The notes beneath the pieces were generated by a model that saw nothing but the letters and a program-made list of their open reading frames with translations, was not told the origin of the DNA and made no database searches. Made by a program: the position numbers and the translations under genes. From Symbiodinium natans (lineage: Eukaryota > Sar > Dinophyceae > Suessiales > Symbiodiniaceae), in the NCBI GenBank assembly GCA_905221605.1, contig CAJNDS010002070.1:462296-526295 (forward strand): 64,000 nt of DNA. The letters are read 5' to 3'. Shown one piece after another: positions 13,745-23,700 of this stretch (position 1 is its first letter; every line of letters begins with the position of its first letter).

Positions 13745-14327
13745 TCGGCCTTGTGTGCCGGCCTCTTACCTCATTTTGCGGTTTCCCAGATGACTAGTTC
13801 ACAGACAGAGGCTTAGGCAGAGGCATGCGTCCGAGGTCAACTTAGGACCGCATGCTTCACTCACTGAGGTCCGACGAAGGAGACGGAAAAGTATAGCTGG
13901 GCTTGCCTTCTTGGGTTCTTCCCCTTGGGTTGCTCTTTCCCGTAGACTCTCTTTGGCTTGCCCTCTCCTTGGCTCCGCCTGCTTGCTCGAGCTGGCTCTC
14001 ACGAAGTGTCTCCCCCGTTGCCTGCCGACATGGAGGGTCGACTCCATCTCAGATCCTTCAGCCTCTCCTTCCAAGCTTTGTTGTGGCTCACCTTTGAAGC
14101 CTTCAGCTCCAGCTCGGCCGATATGGCACACACTCATAGCGATGAGCAAATGGGTCTCTGCGTCCACCTGGATTCGGTGCTTGAAAAATTTAGAGAAAAT
14201 TGAGCCTGCAGAAGCTTGGAGTTGAGGTCGTTGAAAGCTCAATCCGGCTTGAGGGTTGGAGGATGCTCTTGTTCAGAGTCTAGGATGGAGGTCTGAAATC
14301 GGCCCATTGGGGGAGGGTGGTCTCAAG

Positions 14328-14392
14328 GAGCTGCGGCTCATGGACGAACACCGCAAGGCGTTGCAGCGGGATCGTGAGAAGCATGAGGCACG
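14328..14392 (+). CDS. candidate coiled-coil exon 4
   Basis: After TCTCAAG the frame reads ELRLMDEHRKALQRDREKHE then A, and ends at a good GT donor (gtacct). It is 65 nt with phase 0 in and phase 2 out. Extremely charged, it resembles a long helical linker. With the candidates at 8599, 10073 and 11852 it makes a consistent plus-strand series. Confidence 0.45.
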
Positions 14393-16165
14393 GTACCTCC
14401 TAGCCTGCCCTCCGCTCCAACTTTCATTGAACTGCTTCATTGAACTGGTTCATTGAACCTTTCAAGTCATTAGTAATTAGTGCCAGGATTTCAGTAGGCT
14501 CAGGCCTCTGAGATGCCTCCGAGGTTCTCCTTTCCACCTGGACTTCAATTGAAGTACGGCTCGTCTAGCTTTAAACTTTCTAGCTTTACACGAAAGAGAA
14601 CCTGCTGATTTTGTAGGGCTGAGCTTGCCATGTTGTGTGCGTTGGTGTCTACGACATTCTACGACTTGAAGGAGCCCTTCGAACGTGCACGGAAGATAGC
14701 GGTGCACGAGTCTTTATAAATCCAGCTCACGACCTTCAGCGTTGAAGGTCTAAGCCGAGGGGAGGCCTTAAGGCTGTCAGGTTCGAGATCTTAGGCCTTA
14801 AGAATCTGTAAGCCGACTGTTCGGCGAGTTTGGATGGCGTAGGTCCCGTGGTCTTAGGCGGTGGTTGGTGTGGGGGGGTGGGAGGGGGTGTAGGGCTTGC
14901 GGCTTGCGGCTTGCGGCATACATGAGTACTGATGTGGTAGTTAGTCAGTCGCACTTGTCAGAGGAAGACCTCCGCGTGGCTTTGCAGAAGGCAGGGTGTT
15001 TGTAGCGCAGGGAGGTCACACAGGCTTCGATCCTTCAGCACATGTGAGAAATAGTCGGCACTCTTGCATGACTTCCTTCAGACTTCTGAGCGTTTTTTTG
15101 TGTTTTCGGAGTACTCTCCTGCTATACAGACCGGAATCAAAACTTTTGCCCTGCTTGAGCGCAGGGAGTTCAGGGAGCTCAGGCTGTAGTTCTTGGGGTT
15201 GCAAAGATGCCTGGTGGCAGAATGCTGATTGGAACAGAGGGGTGCTTTCAGGAGCTCATGTTTTGCTGCCCGGAGTCTGCAGATCGCCGAATGAGAAACA
15301 CTATAGAGATGATGAGCTGGCGCCTTCGCGCATGCGGTGACCTCCAGTGAACGTCACTGATATCCGCACAACCGAAATCTTAAGCCCATGACTCCGTGAC
15401 CCCTTGACCCCACAATTCTGAGCCTGTATAGCTCCGCGGTTCTCCACGAACCTGCCCGTTGTGATCTCAGCAGACCTGCAACGTTGCCCAAAGTCCAGGT
15501 GAAGGCCATCAACATGGAGATTCAGAGAAGCTGGGCAGCACTAATTACGTCGCTCTTCGGGCCTGGTGTGCGCACTTAGATTGTTAGGGTAACCAAGGGC
15601 GGGGTACTGGTTGGGTCTCACAGGGGTCTGAAGCTTCGAGCCTTAAGCCACTCCTGTTGATAGGTGTCGATTTGCAAGCCCGCTCCACAACTGACGCCCG
15701 AAATCTGAAATTGCGATGTTACAACGAGGTGGCCGTGTGGGCTTGTCCTGGTTTAAACTAATCTCTACTCGGTTTTTGGAAGATGGGTCTGAGGGCCCTG
15801 AGGGCCCTGCGTGGTTTCCAGCTGCTTTGAATTGCGGAGGAAACGGATCTCGGCATCCAGAACTCCACGTGCCATTCATTGCTGCACCTCGGCAGCTGGA
15901 GGGAGCCCTGGAATTTCAGGCTCTGGAGGTTCTGAATATGTTTAATACTGAAACCAACTAATCAAGTGTTGACTACTAACTACTGGATTTTAGCTAGAAA
16001 TTACGACCTGCAAACTACTAGCTGTTAACTGCTAGAAGCAAATTGCTGGCTGCTAGCTAGCTTCACTCTCCGCGGAAGTTTCTGAGATTTGGCGCGCCAG
16101 GGTTGTTCGGCCGGCTTCTATGGAGGTGGGTACTCCTTGGCGGGTCTCCTGGCACCCTCCCTCGA

Positions 16166-16271
16166 AGAATCCCGCCGAGTATCCGTGGAGTGCCATTCTT
16201 CCAGCCCGCCAATTGCCCAAGCCCGGACTCGGCGGGGAATCGGGCACTCCAGGGATGCTCGGCAGGATTCT
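16166..16271. repeat. inverted repeat, 29-bp arms, strong hairpin
   Basis: The left arm (16166-16194) and right arm (16243-16271) are reverse complements at 26 of 29 positions, with a 48-nt spacer that can itself partly pair. A further diverged copy of the same unit lies at about 16090-16135 in the orientation of the right arm. This could be a small fold-back element, a structured RNA precursor or the remnant of a MITE. Confidence 0.8.
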
Positions 16272-16551
16272 CTGCAGGCTTCCCTGGGGGTGGAGAACTT
16301 CCGAGAACCCCTTTTTGGTGGGGCTTCCGTTCGGATAGGAGTCAATCTTTTAATGTCCGCCCATGTCGGTCCCTACTTTGGTTCCATGTCCATACGCGTC
16401 CATGCACGTCCTAATTCTCAGAGCCCGGTGCTCCTCTTCTACAGTGGCCAGCAGGCGAAAACACCACCGCTATTGACGCGGTGCATTTAGTGTTGCGTTT
16501 CCTTTGCTTTTTGCTTCAAAACACACGGTGTCCAGGTCCAAGGGCCTGCAG

Positions 16552-16602
16552 ATCAGCTGGCGTCAGCGAGACGCCTTGGCGAAGTGGAGGCTTGTGTTTC
16601 AG
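16552..16602 (+). CDS. candidate exon ISWRQRDALAKWRLVFQ
   Basis: Between GCCTGCAG and a GC donor (gccagt) lie 17 codons with phase 0 at both ends. The peptide is charged and amphipathic and shares the style of the other upstream candidates. No family is recognised. Confidence 0.3.
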
Positions 16603-18500
16603 GCCAGTGACATCACGGGCGGCGGGGCATTTCCAGGCTGCAGCCAGTCCGGTCTGGGGTTGGGGGCTTTAGGTCGACGCCAGTAAACACAGCTTAACCG
16701 GTATAGGGCTAAAGTAGATCGGTAAAGTTCCCGACAACCATTCACCAGATACTGTACATTATGACCGCACTTTGTTTTCGTGTATCTGTCGCTATGGGGC
16801 ACTTCATGGTGTGAGACGACAGGGCCGCCCTGGTTTGTGTAGCTTTAGCTCCAGGCTGCTAGTTCGATGCTAAAGCGCCTCGACTGAAACCTTGCTGCGC
16901 TCTCCAGGCGAATGGTGCGCTTCTGTGGAGTTGCAGAAACCCGCGGCCGCTCTGCTAAGCTGTGGTTTTGGAGGGCTGGGTCCGAGAGCTTTGAGTTTTG
17001 GGCATAGCTCTCAACATCCGACCTCGAACATCAAACTCAGTCAGAACCGAACGTTCTGCAACCCGGAAGGTCCAACATCAAAGTTGGCGGCCTCCAACTC
17101 GAAGCAATGAACGCCGAAGCACCACTCTCACATGCGTAGGGCTTAATGTTTCATGCTACAGGCTCTCAAACCAAAACGCCCACAGTACACGGGCAGTTGA
17201 ATCCTAAATCAACCCAGGCCCCAGAGCCGGGACTCTGAAGTGCTGAGGTCGAAATTTGCATCCTAGTGCGCCTTCTTGCCCCGCTCCTCACTGAAGAGCC
17301 GGTGACAGAGGCCACTGAGCCTGGAGCCACGAACCAGGCGGGACTTCGTGAGCCATAAAAATCCGCCAAAGCCCCAAGTCCAGGCACTTCGGCATACTTC
17401 GACTTTGCAATGGGCAATGCTGCGCAGTTTGGCCTCAGCACGCAAATTCACACAACCTTGTGGCCGCACGCGCATGCCAAGTTGAGAGCACGTGGCGCAA
17501 AGCGAGCCCTTCGTCCCGGAGACAAAGAAGCCAACCCCAGAGACCTCATAAAGCGGTTTAACGGTTTAACCATCCAGATAGGATGATCCCAACGAGTTCA
17601 ACCAGCTAAGCCTTGGGGCCCCACTGCCTGCCATGACACACATGCAACCCCAACTTCCTGACTTTCAAATGGTGTGTTGAATGGAGTCCCTCCTGCTAGA
17701 AGTGTAGGGGTTCAGGCGGTTAATGCGGTTAAGGCTTGAAGGGTTGGAGGATGCTGCCGAAAGTGGCGACAGAGCTTGCGGTTTGGGCGACCATCCTGAG
17801 CTTTAAACACTGAAAGCGCGAGGTGCTGCGTTTGGATGGTCTTTGTGGGGCCTCTGGTGCCAAAGATGTGCCAGCCGCCAGGCATATCCAGGCATGCTGA
17901 CTGGGGTGACCCGAAAGCCCTGCAAGACATTGGCCTTGTACTGCACAAGAGCACAGTGCTTAGACGTCCTCCAAGCTGCTCTGAACGCCTACATCGCTTC
18001 AAACCCAACCCAAACCTGGTAAGCAGCTTGCACCTCCAAAAAAGATCCCCAAGGTTCTCCTCAAAACCTGTAAAACGTCCTGGAACATGGCCGCATTCTG
18101 ACCTGGAAGCGTTCGACTTTGTTGCCATGAGAGCGTGGACTACTTTACAACCACGAGTTTCATTTTTGAAAGACATGCTTACGGCGATTCATGCGTGTGA
18201 GGATGGCGAATACCCGTCGAGTGACGTGTGGACTTGCATGGGTGACTTCCTAAACCCGTCTGTCCCCATCTCCGGCTAAGGCCTGTCAATGCCTGCCAGC
18301 CCAAACCTCGACATCCCTTAGGCGCTGTGCCCCTGAAAACCAGTCAATCTATAAGCCCAGACCACCTGAAACCTGAACCCAACTCTAGTACTGAACCGGC
18401 ACTAGAGTTGAAATGCCCAAGGAGAGCTCTTACGCCGTGGTCTCCAGCGAGCGTGCTGCAGAAATTCGGGCAATTCCTCATGACAGGCCTTTGAGTCTTA

Positions 18501-18523
18501 ATGTCGTATCCTGATTAGTCTGG
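18501..18523 (+). repeat. left terminal inverted repeat of the MITE
   Basis: The arm begins ATGTCGTATCCTGATTAG. It pairs with 18880-18902 at 21 of 23 positions. Confidence 0.85.
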
Positions 18524-18879
18524 ACCCCTCCAATAATGAAAAGTTTTCCAAAAATTATTCAGGAGACAAAAATTCGATTGCCCCCCCCACAATAAAGTAA
18601 AGTTTTTCGGGCATGGGTTTCGGAAGAGAGAAAAAAAGAGAACAAAGATGATGAAAGAAAAGAGCAAAAGAAGAGCAGCTTCAAGTCGGAGTTCTGAGCT
18701 GTCATCCCCAACCTGAGCTGAAGGAGAGGGAGAGGAAGAGGAGAGGGAAGAGGAGCGAAGAGGAAATGAAGAGGAGCCGGTGGGGGGGGCCCGGGGCCGA
18801 AAATTAGTTTGGGGGGTCCCTTTTTTTTGGTGACACTATTGCGGGGGTGGATTTAGTTTGGGGGGGGGGGGGGGGGGCC

Positions 18880-18902
18880 CCACACTAATCAGGATACCAC
18901 AT
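18880..18902 (-). repeat. right terminal inverted repeat of the MITE
   Basis: Read on the minus strand this begins ATGTGGTATCCTGATTAG and is followed outside by TA. Confidence 0.85.
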
Positions 18903-18969
18903 TACTGGTGCAAGCAACGTTGACCCATCCAGACTTCCTGACCACATTCATTGCTACACACTGTCCAAT

Positions 18970-19110
18970 CTCTCTCTCACCCCCTCCACCCCCTCATCCA
19001 CCCCCTCCACTCCACTCCAAGCCCCCTCCGCCACCTCCACCACCCCCTCCTCCTCCACCCCTCCAACACCCCTCCACCATCCTCCACCCCCTCCACCCAC
19101 TTCCCCACCT
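18970..19110. repeat. CCACCCCCT minisatellite
   Basis: A C-rich run made of CCACCCCCTCC-like units directly right of the MITE. The proline-rich and glycine-rich open frames here are by-products of the repeat. Confidence 0.85.
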
Positions 19111-19865
19111 GCCCAGATCCGTACTCTGCGAATTTGATGTGCAGGACGATTGCTACAAATCCTGCGCAGTCTTTTGAGATTTCGATAACCCCAAAGCTCG
19201 AATCATGGCCTCCAAAACGCCGGAGTCCTAGAGCTTTTAGCCTGCATGTTCCTTGACGACAAGAACCTGTCAATCACTGGACATACTTCGAAACCTCCCT
19301 TCCGGTGTCTAAACTCTGTTGTCCCATACCCGGCAAATCCCACCTGGTAAACGCATATCCGACAAAGCCCTGTCTCAGGCCACCCAAACCGCATGCTTTG
19401 ACGCTGCTCCGCGCCTGGCTGGGCCTCGAACTCCACGTGCGGCTTTCGAAGGAGGAGTGGTTGGTCTTTGTTGTATTCAGAAGAACACCGTCATGACTGG
19501 CGTATCAAGGATTCCGGCAAGGTTTTTTGACGAATTTGGGAAGGGTACTCTTTCTTTAAACGCAAGGCTGCTTCTTGTTCCTTGCTTCAGGAACGAGGGG
19601 ACCCTTGGGGTTTAGGTTTACGGTGGCCGGGGCTGACGGTTCAGGGCCCTACCCCTCAATCTGTTTAGGGCACTAATTCACTCTGCTTCCACTGGTTCCG
19701 CGGTGAAGGCACGGGTGTGAAGCAGGTCTCAACTTCGGGGCGCACACGTTCGTGTTTCTGGGTGTTTTGCTTGCCGCTCTTGCACCAAGCTTTGCTTGTC
19801 CATGTCGAGTTGGGAATGTACGGAAGCCGCTTCGTTTCGTAAGCTAATTTGGTACCAGCGGCCAG

Positions 19866-19901
19866 GTGGCTCGTGCCAGCCGTGCAGGTTAGCCTTACAA
19901 G
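19866..19901. repeat. dispersed 36-bp repeat, copy 1
   Basis: This 36-mer, starting GTGGCTCGTGCCAGCC, recurs at 47743-47778 with a single mismatch. Both copies are preceded by the decamer CCATGTCGAG, 66 bp and 30 bp upstream respectively. Confidence 0.85.
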
Positions 19902-20278
19902 TGTGTCAACGACTGTAAAGGCTGCCAGCCTTTGCTTTATGTGGGTGAGTTCATTGTCGCCTATCCGTCCAGAACTTGGCATATCTTGAATCAGATCACA
20001 AGCCTGAAGGCTAGCAGTCTTTTTTTCGATGCACAAAAGCCAGCTGCATCTCCCGTGAACCTGCCAAAGCCGTACGGAGGTTTGCTACACTACACGCCAT
20101 CTTCCATAGTGCCCGATACCATAAGCCGCAAATAGCCATAAGCTAGAATCCCCCAAGGACTGCCTGCATCAATCCATACAGGTCAAATGCCTTACAATGC
20201 CAACCCAAAGGCCCCAAACTAAGAAGCCAGACAAAGCACATAAAACAGCAACCCCTCAAAGCCCCCACGGCCTTGCAG

Positions 20279-20352
20279 CTCTCCGACACCTTGGAGCGCC
20301 TGATCGGCCGCGGCGTGGCCAAGGGCCAGGAGGCCCTGCACAGCTACCTTAA
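20279..20352 (+). CDS. SNF2 exon A, region before the helicase core
   Basis: After CTTGCAG the frame reads LSDTLERLIGRGVAKGQEAL then HSYL, ending at a GT donor (gtgttt), phase 2. The next exon supplies one base. GC-rich third positions contrast with the flanking DNA. The family usually has a poorly conserved helical segment here, so the sequence itself is not diagnostic. Confidence 0.6.
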
Positions 20353-20505
20353 GTGTTTGTTGTTTGCTGAATGCTTGAGTGCTTGAGTGCTTGACTGCTT
20401 GACTGCTTGACTGCTTGACTGCTTGACTGCTTGACTGCTTGACTGCTTGACTGCTTGACTGCTTGACTGCTTGACTGCTTGACTGCTTGACTGCTTGACT
20501 GCTTG

Positions 20506-20545
<40 letters not shown>

Positions 20546-20676
20546 CCCTGCTGCTTCCCTGCTGCTTCCCTGCTGCTTCCCTGCTGCTGCTGCTTCCCTG
20601 CTGCTGCTGCTTCCCTGCTGCTGCTGCTGTTTCCCTGCTGCTGCTGCTGCTTCCCTGCTGCTGCTGCTGCTGCTTC

Positions 20677-20747
<71 letters not shown>

Positions 20748-23700
20748 TGTAAATCTGAGCCTCCTGCAGGTCCCCTTGCTGGAGGGACTTGGGGCAACCT
20801 TGCGGATCTATCAGGCGCAGGGTTTCGCATGGATGGCGTCCAATGTTCGGAGCCCCCGCCAAAGATAGCTTTGCATTGTTTTGGGGGTTCTAAAAAAGTA
20901 AGGCAAACCCCTCAAGAACCCAAATAGCTACGGTAGCTGGTTGAAGGCCGCATGCCCAAGACTGTTTGACCGGTGGCTTGCCCCAGGACTCATTACGGCC
21001 CGGTGGGCTGGGGTTTGTCTAGTTGGGAAACGGCATTGGAGGCCGAACATCTAAGGAACGGCCTGGGATGTCTTCTCGCTGCTTGGATACTGCTCAGGTT
21101 AGTTTTATGTTCTGACTTTGTTTTAAGTCTAAGACTGAGAAGCTTCTGGACATGAGCAACTTTTTGCCGCTGACCCTTACAATGCAAAATACCTGACCGA
21201 GCCTCCAGGCAGATGACATGGGCTTGGGAAAGACCCTGTCACTTGGTTGCTTTGAGAACTGCTTTGCTTTGCAGGGTCCGTAAGGGAGAGTATAGGACTG
21301 TAAAGTAACAGAGGTGTCTGGCCAGCGACATTTCAGGCAATCCATCGCTCTGCTACTGCACCTCCGAGCCGAACAGCAGCTGGCACGCCCGGCACTGATC
21401 GTCGCGCCGTTGAGCGTCCTGTCACTCAGCACCATCAAAGCGACTGAAACTACGCAGGGCCTTTTATTTATCACTTATTAAGACATGTTCCCATGTCCTC
21501 TATTCAAGCCCTCTTTCGTGTAAACTTGCTGGCACGGTGAATGAAGGCTCTTCTCCCAAAAGTCCCGAGTGCCATACACGTTGCGTAGTTTCTTCCCATG
21601 AGCACCAGGACTTGATCAGTGAATGCTGTAGTTGGGATTCTAATGTGTTTTCCTCGGCCAAAGCAGGCATTCTAGAATGTAACAAAGGGTTGGAATTTGG
21701 GTTCGGGAGGCTATCTAAGCAATAACGCCACGTGGGCCGATCCCGAAAAGGCCACCAGCTTCCACGCAATTTACGCAAGCGTCCGTAGGCGGCGGGAGTA
21801 TCTGAGACTTTGGAGGGGCAGCTAAATGCCTCGGCGGCTAAGTGCTGATGGTGTGAATGGATGCACGAGCTTCCCCTTGACCACAGCCAAGGGAAAATGC
21901 GCACCCCTTTGAGGGCGGGGTGGGGGGTATAGGGTATACGGTAGGACGTGGGTGGCCTGTGCTTCTTGGGTAAAAGGGGGGAGGGAGGGGAGAAGTGGTG
22001 AGGGTTTGGGTACCGTTAGTGGTTCATTAGTGTTTTTTAGTGGGCGGTCCATACGGCTTCTGGAGGGGGGGGGGGACTCGTCGGTTTTGCAAGCGATTGG
22101 GTACGGGGTTAGGGGATGCTGCTGCCAACGAATGGTGTATTCGGATTCCGTGCTGTGGGTTCATGGGGCAGCGGGAGTTTTTTTTTCCTCTTTTGTTTCG
22201 ATGCTGATTCCTCCATCGGTCTAAACCTCAAACTCCGGACGACCCATAGCTCGAGCTGCACCAAGCAAGCTCTCAGAAGACGCAAGTGCGCATCCTTCAG
22301 TATCCAGAGAGATTTGGCTTTCTGCTCTCCAGTGTGCGTGGTAGGCTTTACTTCCATCGTTCTTGATTCGGCTCCGGATGGTGCGAACGCACAAGATAGC
22401 ATAACCTTGGCTCAGCCCGAATCACGACCAAACCTGAACCTCAAAAAAGGAGCAACTGGGCAGCCGAGCTGGCGAAATGGGCTCCCACACTGAAGCTCGG
22501 GTGGTGTTGAGAACCATGTCCAACATGTCTTCGGTTAGGGGTTAGCATGTCGGTCGCTGTTTCAAGAAGTTCTTTCTCGGATAGATAGATAGACAGCGGT
22601 GCCCACCGGAGCTTGCAGAGTCACTTTGAATGGACCAAGAAGCTTTCAAGGTGCGAGTTCCTGGAAGCTGTGCTTCGGGTTCGGACTCTGGGACTTTCTC
22701 GTCTACAGGTAGAAGGTGCCTGAACCCGTAACCCTGCCATGCTGCCAAAATAGAGTCCTTACGTCCTCGCCCCTACAACTGTGGGAAATCAAGGCGGTGC
22801 TGCATCTACCATGGCCCCAACCGCGTGCTGCCGAAGAACTGCCTGATGCTCGGCCTGGCTCACAAGGGGGGGGGGTCCGGAATAGCAGGCAACTGCCCAA
22901 TCTCAAAAAGCCTCTATCTCTTGAGCCCAGATGACCCTCACAAGTTGGACTCGGCCTCGCGGCCTTGTGCAGAAAGCGACAGCAAGCGAAAATAAGAAGA
23001 GAGACTGAGAGAGAACGAAGAGGCCATTCTTCGATCAACTTGTTTTGTTTGCTCTTCAGCTTAGGGTGGCAAGCAAGTTTCGGAGGCTTCGAGAATTGTT
23101 CCAGGGCAGGGGGTAGTAGCAGGCAGAGGCTTCAGGCTTGCGCGGCCCAGACCTCGGAGCTGCCGAGCTCATACTCAAACCTACATCCCAAGTCCTAGTC
23201 CTAGGGGAAGAGTCTTTGGATGTAGAAGCCCGGTGAAGGTTCGCTTGCGACCGGTGCAAAGTGGTACTTGTGGGCTTCCCACCCAACTGCTGCCTTTAGG
23301 GCTTAAGGCTTCCCACCCACCCAGCATCCCCTTTTGAAGGCTTCAGGGGCATCGGCTTGGTTAGGGTGCAGGGCTGCACGCCCAACATCTCCTTTCATGA
23401 TTCAGTGCCCTCCCACCATCTACAGCAACTTCTCACCCGGCGTCTCCTTCTACGGTTGAGGCTTTAGGGGTTTAGAGTGCAGGGCTCAAGGGTGTTTGAT
23501 GTTCACGTGTTCCCTAAGCCTGAGAACCCCGGAGTCTCAAAGCTTTGAAGCTTTAAGATTGGAAGAAAGCGTCTGTACGGCCTCCAGGCCCTCCTTCGCT
23601 GCCCACTGCAGCCCCTTAAACGCCTGACTTCGGGAAAGCCTAAATTTGGGTCTGCTGCCATGTTCAGGATTTCCTTAGTCTAGTCATACTTGGAATTCCC

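Larger units (their letters stand above)
14393..18500. other. mostly anonymous non-coding sequence
   Basis: Apart from the inverted repeat near 16.2 kb and the candidate at 16552, nothing is recognisable. An open frame at about 18090-18240 on the plus strand (containing FDFVAMRAWTTLQPRVSFLK) reads rather protein-like, but it has no family signature and no defined splice sites. Confidence 0.5.
18501..18902. mobile_element. MITE-like non-autonomous DNA transposon, TA target site duplication
   Basis: The two ends are inverted repeats. The left end ATGTCGTATCCTGATTAGTC matches the reverse complement of the right end at all but two of the first 23 positions. Each end is flanked by TA (18499-18500 and 18903-18904), the signature of Tc1/mariner-type insertion. 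The interior (about 350 bp) has no transposase. It holds a long purine-rich tract (about 18620-18780) and poly-G runs, and the words TTAGTTTGGGGGG and TTTAGTTTGGGGGG recur on the right side. Class inference rests on the TA duplication and ends only. Confidence 0.8.

Noticed and set aside
20219-20862. A minus-strand protein of about 200 codons with long poly-glutamine and SSQAVKQ-type repeats
   Set aside because: It is the reverse complement of the CTG/GACTGCTT array that lies in an intron of the plus-strand SNF2 gene. No family motif, start context or splice support was seen.
22640-22700. A VP-type look-alike (VRVPGSCASGSDSGTF) inside the SNF2 gene
   Set aside because: It falls between SNF2 exons E and F, which join in phase with correct spacing, and it lacks the GD spacing of the real units.
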